Of a DNA stretch of 64,000 nucleotides, positions 9,072 to 17,333 are shown piece after piece. The stretch spans positions 1-64,000 of the forward strand of contig JADJHD010000019.1 of NCBI GenBank assembly GCA_016707705.1, in the 5' to 3' direction. This stretch comes from Bacteroidales bacterium. GTDB taxonomy: Bacteria > Bacteroidota > Bacteroidia > Bacteroidales > UBA4417. The notes beneath the pieces are model-generated. The model was not told where the DNA came from, made no database searches, and was given only the letters and a program-made list of their open reading frames with translations. Made by a program: the position numbers and the translations under genes. How positions within the stretch are numbered: position 1 is the first letter of the stretch; the number at the start of each line of letters is the position of its first letter.

Positions 9072-10133
9072 ATGGCAAAAAAATCATTCTTAGTCGATAT
9101 CGACTTAAACAAAAATCAGCTCCTGCAGGCAAGACTGGAAAACCTTGCTGCTGCACCATCCAGTCCGGTTGCAGGTATTGTGTATTATGACACTACCTTG
9201 AATAAAGCAAGGTACTATAATGGCACAATCTGGCTAACAATTATTGACGATCAGGATACGCGTCTAACCAATGCCCGCACTCCTACGCCTCACGTAATTG
9301 CAACAACTTCAGGACTTGGCGCTGAGCATACCGTAAGCGGCCTGACAGCTGGGCAGGTGCTAAAAGCAAAAAGTGCAACCACGGCCCAGTTTGAGCAAAT
9401 GGCTCACTCTGAACTTTCAGGCATTGGTACAAATGCGCACACTGTTATTGACAGCCATATTGCTGATGCTACTATCCACCGTATTATCAATGATGCAGGA
9501 ACATCTTTAACTGAGTTGTGGTCTGCCAGTAAGATCAGTGGGCTTATTGCCGGTATCAATTCTTCCATCGCTGGCGGTTTGGTCAACAAAGGAGGTTATG
9601 ATGCAGCAACGAATACTCCTATGCTGGATGCAACTCCAATAGGAGGTATTAAAAATGGCTGGGCGTATGTAATTACAGCTGCCGGTACTTTTTTCTCTGA
9701 AGATGTTCAGATCGGCGACATGGTTATTGCTAAACAGGATTCTCCAACCTTGCTGACACATTGGACCCTGGTAAACAAGAATATTCCCGATATAGTTGCT
9801 GCTTCTGAAACCGCACAGGGCATTGCTGAAATTGCTACCCAGGCAGAAGTTACAGCCGGAACTGACGATGCAAGGTTTGTTACACCTCTCAAACTGAAAA
9901 CCAATTTAGGTGCTGTAGCCAAAAAGTTTTCGCAAACTATTGGAAATGGAACCTTGACATCCTTGCCTGTTACGCATAACATGAACACACTGGACATCAC
10001 CGCATTTGTAAGAAATGTAGCCACTGGCGATCTGGTAGAATGCGAAATTTATGCCACTTCTGTTAATGTCGCAACCTTTGGTTTTAACATCGCCCCTACT
10101 TCAAATCAGTATATGGCTATTATAATCGGATAA
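9072..10133 (+). CDS. Phage tail fibre protein
   Basis: 353 residues, rich in Ala, Thr, Gly and Ser as fibre proteins are. The N-terminal segment (FLVDIDLNKNQLLQARLENL, then PVAGIVYYDTTLNKARYYNG) is a common phage structural start. At about 240-270 there is a fibre repeat of the type TAQGIAEIATQAEVTAGTDD followed by ARFVTPLKL. The C-terminus (THNMNTLDITAFVRN onward) resembles the end module of the preceding gene. It probably helps in host recognition together with the next gene, 2 bases downstream. Confidence 0.75.
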   Translation: MAKKSFLVDIDLNKNQLLQARLENLAAAPSSPVAGIVYYDTTLNKARYYNGTIWLTIIDDQDTRLTNARTPTPHVIATTSGLGAEHTVSGLTAGQVLKAKSATTAQFEQMAHSELSGIGTNAHTVIDSHIADATIHRIINDAGTSLTELWSASKISGLIAGINSSIAGGLVNKGGYDAATNTPMLDATPIGGIKNGWAYVITAAGTFFSEDVQIGDMVIAKQDSPTLLTHWTLVNKNIPDIVAASETAQGIAEIATQAEVTAGTDDARFVTPLKLKTNLGAVAKKFSQTIGNGTLTSLPVTHNMNTLDITAFVRNVATGDLVECEIYATSVNVATFGFNIAPTSNQYMAIIIG

Positions 10134-10135
10134 TC

Positions 10136-11470
10136 ATGGCATCAAAAAACTATTTAGCTCAGATTAATATCGCAATGGTTAGTGCACTTGATACAGTGCC
10201 AACCGGCTATGTTGGTTTAAGTGCGAAATCTGATGGATTGTATATGAAGAGACCAGGCTGGGGTGATATGAAGATTCTGGTTCATACGGATATTGGAGTA
10301 ACAGTGGCTGCCTTCGACCATACACATTCTTATGATAATTATGTGTCGTGGGATGTTTCTTTCGAAGGTGGTTCAGCAAGCCAAATTTATAAAACCGGAA
10401 ATGTATCTTCTTATAAAGGTGTAAATTTTATTGGACAAGGAGGATTAACAATTGCCGGAAGTTCTAATATTAACGGATTTCTGAATGTTGTTATTACTGC
10501 GCCCGAATCAGGCTATACACATCCTGTTTATACAGCCTATAATCCAACACTTAGTGGCGCACTTGTTTTAGCATCACTTACCACCAATACCATTGGCTCT
10601 GTTACAGCTATAACTACCCGAACACTCACATTAGCAAACCTTGGGTACACCGGAGCGACAAATGCAAATTATTATACACATCCGGCATACACAGCTCAAA
10701 ACGATACGCTTTCCGGAGCTATCGTTCTCGCCACGCTGGTTACTGATGCAACTGGGCATGTAACAGATACTACTACACGAACATTAACCCTGGCAAATCT
10801 CGGCTACACTGGAAATACTAACGCCACTTACTTCACCGGACATACTGTTTATATCAATGGCGTATCACAATTTACTATCGGATCAGGAGGATATATAAAT
10901 GTGATGCCCAATAACGCAGCGGGTGATCCGGTTGTAACGCTTACAACTATTCCGGCAGCATATAGATATGATATTTCAGTTTCAGGAATACCGAATTGCA
11001 CCTTAACCGGCTATACTTCAGGCTCAACAGGTACTGTCGCTGCTACTGATACAATCAATGTGGCTTTCTCAAAGCTTCAATACCAGGTTTCAAATGTAAG
11101 TGGTAGCCTATCCGGAGGATCAGCAACAAAATTGATGATCTGGGCAAGTGCGACAACAGCTACATACAATTCCTACCTGTATTACACTTCTGCTACTCAA
11201 ACATTATACAGCACCGTAGCAAACTTTAGCTCAATGGTAACTTCCGGGAGGATAAATGCATACGCTCCTGCTAACACAAGCGCTTCCGCTTTATACTTGT
11301 CAAGATCATTGGATACAGCAACCTATTATGACTTCATCTCATTTTCCGGCACATCAGCAGCTGATAAAACAAAGAATATTTCCACAATGGCAATAGGAAG
11401 TTTTACATACGCAGGCATGATACGAGTTGTAGTTGCCGGAACAACAAGGTGGATACCCTATTACACCTAA
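10136..11470 (+). CDS. Phage tail fibre / receptor-binding protein with internal repeats
   Basis: 444 residues, very rich in Thr, Ser, Ala, Gly and Tyr. It begins like the previous fibre (NYLAQINIAMVSALDTVPTG). Two consecutive copies of a 53-residue unit start at residues 127 and 180 (YTHPVYTAYNPTLSGA... and YTHPAYTAQNDTLSGA...), each ending in TLTLANLGYTG. At DNA level the copies have diverged mainly at third positions, so the duplication is old and kept under selection. No reverse transcriptase or template repeat for a diversity-generating element is seen. Receptor binding is inferred. Confidence 0.72.
   Translation: MASKNYLAQINIAMVSALDTVPTGYVGLSAKSDGLYMKRPGWGDMKILVHTDIGVTVAAFDHTHSYDNYVSWDVSFEGGSASQIYKTGNVSSYKGVNFIGQGGLTIAGSSNINGFLNVVITAPESGYTHPVYTAYNPTLSGALVLASLTTNTIGSVTAITTRTLTLANLGYTGATNANYYTHPAYTAQNDTLSGAIVLATLVTDATGHVTDTTTRTLTLANLGYTGNTNATYFTGHTVYINGVSQFTIGSGGYINVMPNNAAGDPVVTLTTIPAAYRYDISVSGIPNCTLTGYTSGSTGTVAATDTINVAFSKLQYQVSNVSGSLSGGSATKLMIWASATTATYNSYLYYTSATQTLYSTVANFSSMVTSGRINAYAPANTSASALYLSRSLDTATYYDFISFSGTSAADKTKNISTMAIGSFTYAGMIRVVVAGTTRWIPYYT
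10514..10831 (+). repeat. Two-copy 159-base repeat inside the fibre gene
   Basis: Units start at 10514 and 10673 and encode the 53-residue protein repeat of the fibre. Similarity is clear in protein (shared SGA, TTRTLTLANLGYTG) and weaker in DNA. Confidence 0.75.
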
Positions 11471-11494
11471 TCTAATTTAATACTAAATAAAATC

Positions 11495-12031
11495 ATGGCA
11501 TTCAAAAAAGCAATTGATAAACCTAAAGAAGGTTTGACTTACGGCGAAATTCTCGATCGTTTCATTTTACTCGATACTATAAAATATCTGCCTGGAGATA
11601 AACTTTGCTTTGCCCGGCGTAAGAACCTTTTGCATTTGCGGAAATTTGAAAAAGCAAATTCTGCAACATCGCGCATCCCCGTAAATCCTGATTTTGAAGC
11701 CTACCAGCGTGAGCTTTCTGAATTACGAGGCAGCTTTCTGCTTACTGATAAAGAAGGTAAAACTGTTATGCAGCATAACGAAAAAGAAAGCGTTCCCTTG
11801 GTTGATGTGGCTAATTGTACCCTGATCAGTAAGCAAAATGAACTGAAAGTGAAATACCAGTCAGCTATAAAAGAAAGAGAAGATGATATAAAAGCATATA
11901 CTGATTTTATGGACGATGTAGTTCCCGCTGACGAATTGCCGCCAGTTCATACTGTAAATATAACAGATGCATCCGGGCTCAATCAGGAACAGGTGGATGC
12001 GATATATTGGTTTATCAAAGAAGCCGAATAA
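11495..12031 (+). CDS. Phage protein of unknown function between fibre and baseplate genes
   Basis: 178 residues, soluble and charged, starting 24 bases after the fibre gene. The final segment, an NITDASGLNQEQVDAIYWFI helix, is reminiscent of tail fibre assembly or accessory proteins, which often lie next to fibre genes, but I cannot assign the family. It may be a fibre chaperone (inference from position). Confidence 0.55.
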   Translation: MAFKKAIDKPKEGLTYGEILDRFILLDTIKYLPGDKLCFARRKNLLHLRKFEKANSATSRIPVNPDFEAYQRELSELRGSFLLTDKEGKTVMQHNEKESVPLVDVANCTLISKQNELKVKYQSAIKEREDDIKAYTDFMDDVVPADELPPVHTVNITDASGLNQEQVDAIYWFIKEAE

Positions 12032-12045
12032 AAACATCCCCTGCA

Positions 12046-14232
12046 ATGCTTATTAAGATTGGTAATTCGAGCATACCGGTTGATCCGGGCATCAGCCTTC
12101 CACTGGTGCTCAGGTCACCGCTGTTCACCACTTCAGAGAGTAAAATCCCAGGGAGTTATATTTTCAATTCTTCATTCCCGGCCACAGAAGCATTGCGACA
12201 TGAGTTTGGACAGGCTCACCGGGTGCAGCGCCATGGCCGTGCAACAGCAGAATTGCCTTACCTGATTTCATCAGGATCTCTCAGGTACCAGGGCAATTGT
12301 ATAGTTTCTCAGGCTGATGCCATGCAATACGATATTGCTTTTAAAATTGACAATGGGGATCTGGCAGGAAAATTAAATGGTAAAACTCTGAAAGATTTGA
12401 ATTTGGGAGCTGATCAGATAATTACTTCAATTTATTCAACAGCACATAGTGAAACATTCAATTTCCCACTATTTAATTTTATAAGTGCTAATGAATTAAG
12501 GTTTGCCATGTTTGGAAAAACTGATATTGATTTTACCGGTTCATTCAACTCGGGTACAGAAGCTGGTTCCATTTTTACAGCACCCATGGATGTATCGGTA
12601 TCTCATACTATCATTTCAAAATGCACCATAAACTTGGGTTCTGTAAAAATAAAAATATACAAAAACAATGTTGTTATAAGTACAATCACAATGTCCGTAA
12701 CAGGTACATATTCAAACACCTTCGCCTATGATCTTCAGGCTGGTGACACCATTAAGGTCTGGATGTGGATTTGTTCTACTACCGCCAGTCCTTTTCAGGC
12801 TGATATGGTAGTAAGCGAATTGAACCATCAGTTTTTTATAGCTACTACTATTTTTGATGAGGCTATTTCAAAATCTCAGTATGAATCAGATTTTGCAATT
12901 TTCCCAATAAATAATAAAAGCTTGCTGGATAATTTTCCGGATGATGCTTTTCAATTGGATAACCTAAGTCTGAAAACCCTTTACAGCGAATATTACACCA
13001 CGCTGAACTACTTTCTGGATGGTCATTTCCCGATGATGTTAATTGGTGAAAAGGATGACGAAACAATCTATGCAGCTAACCTGTTCACTCCTTTTGTTTA
13101 CATGCGGACATTGTTATGTAAAATAGCAAGTGAAGCAGGGTATAGCATTATCAACAATCCGTTTGATGGCGAATTTAACAGTGCAGTACTTTATAATGGC
13201 TTTGCTGAAAATACCTACTCCGGAACTACACCTTCATTAGTGCCTGTTAAACCTTCATTCAATCTTTCTGATCACGTTCCTGAAATTGCTCAGAATGATT
13301 TCCTGAAATGGATTTCAATCCTTACCGGATACATGCCGGTAATTGATAACAATGCCTTTACCATAACTTTTATTGATCTCAAGGACAAACATATCACAAG
13401 TACAAGCAATCCCGAGGTCACTTTCCCAGGAATCATTCTTCCTAACCCTAAAGTACAGGTTGATCCTGAATATGCTGGTATTAAGTTTGAACTTAAAAGG
13501 GCAAGCAATGACAATTACCTCGGAAGAATAAAGGAACTTTCAGATAAGTTTACTTACATAGGTGAAGTGGATGATCCCCGGGATTTACCTGCAACCGGCA
13601 AGGTAAATGATATGTATTATGTGAAATTAAATAATGCATATTACGTTTTTCAGTATAATCCGGAGACGTATACCTTAACCTATTACTTCTATACAGAGAA
13701 ATTCCCGCTTATCTATTCTGAAGGCCTTGAGCCTTATTTATCCATAACAACAGAGCTTTGCCCAATACTCACAAAACGAATGCTTGATGAATCTCCATGC
13801 GCTCCCTTCGCACGCTTATGGAGAATACCTCGCACTGAACAGCCAGGAACATTTGAGGGTTTTCAGGATGGTTTTGCGGCTGAGTCTGGCTTTCAGATTT
13901 TGTATTACAAAGGCATGTCTCTCGATAGCCTGGGGCAGCCATATCCGCTTGGTACTTGCCGGCATGATGATTATTCTGGTAATCCGCTTTTGTTCACTGA
14001 TATCAATGCTGAATCACTGTTTGCTATTCGCTACAAGGGATTCCTTCAGTGGCTGGCCTACGATTCCAAACCGGTTACCTTTAAAGTTATTCTAACTGCG
14101 GGTCAACTCAGGAAGTTAAAATTCGATCAGATTTATTCAGGCAACGGCTTCATGTTTCTAATAAAGGAAATAAGGATAAATATCCTGTGTGATGGGTTGA
14201 GTGTGGCCGAAATGGATGTTTACACTTGCTAG
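12046..14232 (+). CDS. Large phage structural protein (tail tip/baseplate type)
   Basis: 728 residues from the ATG at 12046; an in-frame start at 12007 would lie inside the previous gene. Beta-rich with many aromatic residues, no signal peptide and no membrane segment. The first part (MLIKIGNSSIPVDPGISLPL) resembles the start of many Bacteroidota phage tail proteins. There are no visible peptidase or glycosidase motifs. Its size and location, after the fibres and just before the lysis genes, suggest a tail tip or hub protein (inference). Confidence 0.6.
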   Translation: MLIKIGNSSIPVDPGISLPLVLRSPLFTTSESKIPGSYIFNSSFPATEALRHEFGQAHRVQRHGRATAELPYLISSGSLRYQGNCIVSQADAMQYDIAFKIDNGDLAGKLNGKTLKDLNLGADQIITSIYSTAHSETFNFPLFNFISANELRFAMFGKTDIDFTGSFNSGTEAGSIFTAPMDVSVSHTIISKCTINLGSVKIKIYKNNVVISTITMSVTGTYSNTFAYDLQAGDTIKVWMWICSTTASPFQADMVVSELNHQFFIATTIFDEAISKSQYESDFAIFPINNKSLLDNFPDDAFQLDNLSLKTLYSEYYTTLNYFLDGHFPMMLIGEKDDETIYAANLFTPFVYMRTLLCKIASEAGYSIINNPFDGEFNSAVLYNGFAENTYSGTTPSLVPVKPSFNLSDHVPEIAQNDFLKWISILTGYMPVIDNNAFTITFIDLKDKHITSTSNPEVTFPGIILPNPKVQVDPEYAGIKFELKRASNDNYLGRIKELSDKFTYIGEVDDPRDLPATGKVNDMYYVKLNNAYYVFQYNPETYTLTYYFYTEKFPLIYSEGLEPYLSITTELCPILTKRMLDESPCAPFARLWRIPRTEQPGTFEGFQDGFAAESGFQILYYKGMSLDSLGQPYPLGTCRHDDYSGNPLLFTDINAESLFAIRYKGFLQWLAYDSKPVTFKVILTAGQLRKLKFDQIYSGNGFMFLIKEIRINILCDGLSVAEMDVYTC

Positions 14233-14287
14233 CTTTTGTCCTTTACTAAACCAGGATATCGGCATTGATTTGCAGAAAAAGAATCAA

Positions 14288-14593
14288 ATGCCTCAACGTC
14301 TGATCACACTCATGAATTGGTCCTCCGACCATTACTGGAATTTTGTTACCGGAATATTTTTTGCTTTTATCAGCTACTTTGCCGAGCTGAAAGGGGCTTT
14401 CCATGTCATGTTTGTCGCATTTATCCTCGATCTGTGCCTGGGCATACTGGCTTCAAAAACAGCCAGAAAAGAAAGGTTCTCCATGCGGAAGCTATTCATT
14501 GCCTTTGAACGTATGGTGATAGCATATGCACTGGTAATGTTGCTGTATGCCATGGATAGGGAAATGAAGCAGGATACTTTTAGCCTTGGCTAA
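14288..14593 (+). pseudogene. Holin, N-terminal part (frame-shifted)
   Basis: From the ATG at 14288 this frame encodes 101 residues with three hydrophobic stretches (NFVTGIFFAFISYF; FHVMFVAFILDLCLGILAS; MVIAYALVMLLYAM) and then stops at 14591-14593. The pattern, including LDLCLGILASK, fits the Phage_holin_4_1 family, which forms pores in the inner membrane to release the endolysin. Family members normally run on to a last hydrophobic segment; that segment lies in the +1 frame immediately downstream (14586-14768). So the gene is broken, mis-sequenced, or read by +1 frameshifting. An upstream in-frame start at 14201 overlaps the previous gene and is unlikely. Confidence 0.75.
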
Positions 14594-14768
14594 TATTTCC
14601 GCATGGTTAGTTACCGGATTTCTGGCCTACAGCGCGGCAGAAAATGGATACGAAGTAACCGGCGGGAAACTATTTCTGACAATCAAATCACTTATTCGCA
14701 AAAAGGTTCAGGATAATACCGGAATCGATATGGATGAAACAAACCAACAACCCGATGCAAAAGCTTAA
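14586..14768 (+). pseudogene. Holin, C-terminal part in the +1 frame
   Basis: This frame opens with TTG at 14586 and has no plausible ATG start before it would lose its hydrophobic segment. It encodes LANISAWLVTGFLAYSAAEN, then GYEVTGGKLFLTIKSLIRKK and an acidic tail. That is what is expected to follow the first part in the holin family (a hydrophobic segment, then EN, then a lysine-rich cytoplasmic end). The two frames overlap by 8 bases around AGC CTT GGC TAA. A separate small membrane protein starting at TTG is the alternative. Confidence 0.7.
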
Positions 14769-15234
14769 ATATTTAGTAATTCATTGTACTGCCACACCAG
14801 AATTCTATGATGTATCTTCAGAGCAAATCCATCATTGGCATCTCGATCCTCCTCCGGCTGGAAGAGGATGGCGCCAGGTTGGCTACACAGAATTGTTTCA
14901 CCTTAACGGTGTAATAGAACGCCTTGTTGCAAATAACGAGGATGCAAATGTGGATCCATGGGAAATTACCAACGGGGTAGTTGGCATCAACTCTGTTAGT
15001 CGTCACATCGTTTATGCAGGTGGATTATCTGCTGACTGTGAAACGCCAAAAGACACCAGAACTGTTGGTCAGAAAAAAGCCCTGGAAAATTATGTGAAAT
15101 CCTTTATTAAAGTGCATCCTGATATTTTGATAGCAGGCCACAATCAATTTGCAGCTAAAGCATGTCCATCTTTTGATGTACCATCATGGCTGAAAATGCT
15201 GGGAGTTAATCCGAAAAACATTTATAAACCATGA
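14734..15234 (+). CDS. Endolysin: T7-lysozyme-type N-acetylmuramoyl-L-alanine amidase
   Basis: 166 residues. It cleaves the amide bond between muramic acid and the peptide stem at the end of the phage cycle. Zinc ligands of the family are visible: His17 (VIHCTAT), His136 (AGHNQ) and Cys144 (KACPSFD), with the catalytic Tyr in VGYTELFH and Lys142 before ACP. No signal peptide, so release through the adjacent holin is expected. The start at 14734 overlaps the holin tail by 35 bases; the ATG at 14755 (MQKLKYLVIHC) is an equally good start. The stop overlaps the next gene by ATGA. Confidence 0.9.
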   Translation: MKQTNNPMQKLKYLVIHCTATPEFYDVSSEQIHHWHLDPPPAGRGWRQVGYTELFHLNGVIERLVANNEDANVDPWEITNGVVGINSVSRHIVYAGGLSADCETPKDTRTVGQKKALENYVKSFIKVHPDILIAGHNQFAAKACPSFDVPSWLKMLGVNPKNIYKP

Positions 15235-15809
15235 AGACACGCTTTTTTTTACTGTGTATAATAGTTCTGTTATTTGCTTCTTGTCAAACTTCTGAGAAGT
15301 TCCGTGATCGTAAATGTGCGAAAGCACAACGAAACTATGAGCTCGCAACGTATAAGTATGGTTGCCCATGGCAGATCATGGACAGCATAATTGTACGGGA
15401 AACAACGGAAATTCTACGCGATACAACTATTTATGTACACATTCCCGGAGAAATTGTACACGACAGTGTTTTGGTTGCCGTTGCTGATAGCATTACAACA
15501 CCTGTCTCAATTTTGCGGACAAAATATGCCATATCCAAAGCATGGATTGAAAACAGCCAGTTGAAGCACACCTTGGAGCAGGTGAAATCTGATATTCAAC
15601 AGGTAATTCAAGGCATTAATAAAGAAACCTTTACTCGAGAACAAAAAACGATTCGGGTGCCTTACCCGGTTGAAAAACCTGTAAAACATTCGTTGAACAC
15701 GTTTGAAAAGTTTCTGTTGTGGTCAGGTGGAATCGCTTGGATCTTGGCAATAGTTTTTGCTTTATCTAGATTGAGAAAGTTTCTAACTTTCCGGAGCTGG
15801 TTCGGCTAG
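15231..15809 (+). CDS. Lipoprotein with C-terminal membrane anchor, predicted unimolecular spanin
   Basis: 192 residues. The N-terminus is a lipoprotein signal peptide with a lipobox ending at Cys18 (LLFASC). The C-terminus has one strong membrane segment (about 165-182, FLLWSGGIAWILAIVFALSR) followed by a basic tail. Between them is a periplasm-sized charged helical region. An outer-membrane lipid anchor plus an inner-membrane anchor in one chain, directly behind holin and amidase and joined by an ATGA overlap, is the layout of u-spanins such as phage T1 gp11, which fuse the two membranes in the last lysis step. I recognise the architecture, not a sequence family. The orientation (+Arg/Lys tail inside) agrees. 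Confidence 0.7.
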   Translation: MKTRFFLLCIIVLLFASCQTSEKFRDRKCAKAQRNYELATYKYGCPWQIMDSIIVRETTEILRDTTIYVHIPGEIVHDSVLVAVADSITTPVSILRTKYAISKAWIENSQLKHTLEQVKSDIQQVIQGINKETFTREQKTIRVPYPVEKPVKHSLNTFEKFLLWSGGIAWILAIVFALSRLRKFLTFRSWFG

Positions 15810-15832
15810 TCTTTCTAATTTTTTCTAACAGT

Positions 15833-15861
15833 AAAAGCCTGCAGAAACCTACAGGCTTTTT
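15833..15861. terminator. Terminator between lysis genes and integrase
   Basis: AAAAGCCTG (15833-15841) pairs with CAGGCTTTT (15852-15860) over 9 bp around a 10-base loop, with A and T runs on both sides, so it can act for the rightward late operon and also faces the leftward integrase. Confidence 0.8.
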
Positions 15862-15970
15862 GCCATTTACCTTTCAATCTTAAAATTTGCTAATCCCAAC
15901 TCTTTATCATAAGGACTTCGTCTCTCTATCTAAAAGGAGTATGCAAGTAGTTAAACCAAATGATATTTTC

Positions 15971-17140
15971 TTAGAATTTCCGTGTATCATTCTTAATCCG
16001 CTCATTCCCCTGCATCATATCAGATGGGGTATAAATATTTGTAATTGAAAGATCGTGATGCCTGGCCTGATCACGGGCAATAATAGGATCATTGTATTTT
16101 CGGATCATATCCGTAATGCCTGTATCTTTCAAGCTATAGAATTTTAATGTCATAGGTAAATCCAAGGCTTTTCTTACTGTCCTGTCCCAATATTTGCTAA
16201 ACAATGTTTCGCGAATATGGTCTTCGCCTGGCTTAAAACCATGCGAAAACAAATAGTAATCAGAAGGATAATCAGTTATTCCCATCTCACATATCAGTGC
16301 ATTCAGCGTTTCCGGGATAGTAACCACTGCATCCTTGTAATTTTTAGCGGTTTCTCCTGGGATAAAAATAACGCTTCTCTCAAGGTCAATATGCGAAATA
16401 CGTATATGTGTCATTTCCTTCGGCCTTACCATACAGAAATACAATATTTGTGAAGCAAGCAGGAAATTCTTATTATTCGCCTGCAGATATGCAGAAACTT
16501 TCTGCATCACATCAGGAGGTAGAACTGTCCGGTTTTTATTACCCCTTTTATTTTTACCAAGCACTGTAACACTATCTGCCGGAGAAACTTTAATAAATGC
16601 TCTCTCTACTAAGTAATTGGAAAATAAACGGAGAAACTTAAGGTAATTATCTCTTGTTCTACTAGAAAGGTTGAGCTCGTTATAAATGTAATCAAGGTAC
16701 TTGATAACAAAATCTTTGTTAAAACTGTACACATAAAGTTCAGTATATTTATGCTTTAGAATATATTCAGTTAGTTTGTTAAAATAGCTTTCGTAACTCA
16801 GAATTGTAGCCTCCCGAATATCGCCTTCTGCGAATTTTTTACGATTCAGCTTCATAAAGTCATCCATTACTTTCGTAAGTAGTGCATAGCTTTTAGAATT
16901 TTCCTCAGCAATAAATGGATTCCAGCCTTTTTCAAGTTCAGCGTTAAGCCTACGGATCAGTCCATTGGCAAAAGAGCGCCTTTCGGAAACTTTATCAATA
17001 TAATTTAGTTTGATTTTTTTTCGGCTCATTATTTTGAGCTCTGGGTTGTACACATAATATTCTACAAACCATTCTTTCCCCGTACAAAGTCTTGCTGGCC
17101 GGTAAATTTTAATCTCTTGTAAGTTTTCTGCTAAGTACAT
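15971..17140 (-). CDS. Phage tyrosine-family integrase
   Basis: 389 residues with an N-terminal AP2-like/SAM-like arm-binding region (to about 210) and a C-terminal catalytic domain. Catalytic residues visible: Arg239 (MVRPKE), Lys in the TAKNYKD hairpin, His361 (ARHHDLSIT) and nucleophile Tyr370 (NIYT). The usual H-x-x-R box is Tyr335-x-x-Lys338 (FYSLKDTG), a variant I have seen in Bacteroidota integrases. It lies leftward at the edge of the prophage, with its start about 108 bases from the 3' end of tRNA-Val. It performs integration into and excision from that site, using the tRNA gene as attB (inference from position). Confidence 0.93.
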   Translation of the reverse strand: MYLAENLQEIKIYRPARLCTGKEWFVEYYVYNPELKIMSRKKIKLNYIDKVSERRSFANGLIRRLNAELEKGWNPFIAEENSKSYALLTKVMDDFMKLNRKKFAEGDIREATILSYESYFNKLTEYILKHKYTELYVYSFNKDFVIKYLDYIYNELNLSSRTRDNYLKFLRLFSNYLVERAFIKVSPADSVTVLGKNKRGNKNRTVLPPDVMQKVSAYLQANNKNFLLASQILYFCMVRPKEMTHIRISHIDLERSVIFIPGETAKNYKDAVVTIPETLNALICEMGITDYPSDYYLFSHGFKPGEDHIRETLFSKYWDRTVRKALDLPMTLKFYSLKDTGITDMIRKYNDPIIARDQARHHDLSITNIYTPSDMMQGNERIKNDTRKF

Positions 17141-17247
17141 TTTTTTTTTACCCTTCAGATTTAAATCCTAGGTAAAAAAAGAATCGTGTCCCGTCCTTGT
17201 CCCGGCTTTTCAGCTTTATCGCTGCAACTAATTGATTATCAATTTTG

Positions 17248-17322
17248 TGCGTGGTACTGGATTCGAACCAGTGACCCCTACCCTGTCAAGGTAATGCTCT
17301 AAACCAACTGAGCTAACAACGC
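17248..17322 (-). tRNA. tRNA-Val (anticodon GAC)
   Basis: 75 nt on the minus strand. The D arm, a TTGACAG anticodon loop (anticodon GAC at 17285-17287), variable region, and a TTCGAAT T-loop with a 5-bp ACTGG/CCAGT stem are all clear. CCA is not encoded. The acceptor stem GCGTTGT/ACCACGC has one mismatch at pair 5-68 (T against C); a 3' strand ACAACGC would pair perfectly. The 3' end faces the prophage and integrase, the usual arrangement when a phage integrates into a tRNA gene. The promoter lies upstream of a damaged second copy. Confidence 0.92.
17248..17322. other. Predicted prophage attachment site (attR) within tRNA-Val
   Basis: The integrase gene is adjacent and the tRNA 3' half is the part nearest to phage DNA. 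The acceptor mismatch would be explained if the crossover replaced the 3' end with a phage-borne copy. The partner attL is outside the window, so the core cannot be delimited. Confidence 0.6.
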
Positions 17323-17333
17323 AATATTTATTT

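Larger units (their letters stand above)
1..17322. mobile_element. Right part of a tailed-phage prophage integrated at tRNA-Val
   Basis: About 15.8 kb of tightly packed rightward genes in classic phage order (connector proteins, tape measure, distal tail, fibres, holin, amidase, spanin-like lipoprotein) is followed by a leftward tyrosine integrase that abuts the 3' end of a tRNA-Val gene. The left end, with terminase, portal and capsid genes and attL, lies outside the window. The long tape measure gene predicts a siphovirus- or myovirus-like long tail; no sheath gene is seen, so a siphovirus is more likely. At least the holin appears damaged, so it is unclear whether the prophage is active. 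The exact right boundary inside the tRNA is inferred, not seen. Confidence 0.88.

Noticed and set aside
10136..11470. Diversity-generating retroelement variable region in the fibre gene
   Set aside because: No reverse transcriptase gene and no adenine-mutated template repeat in the window; the repeats are ordinary diverged tandem units.
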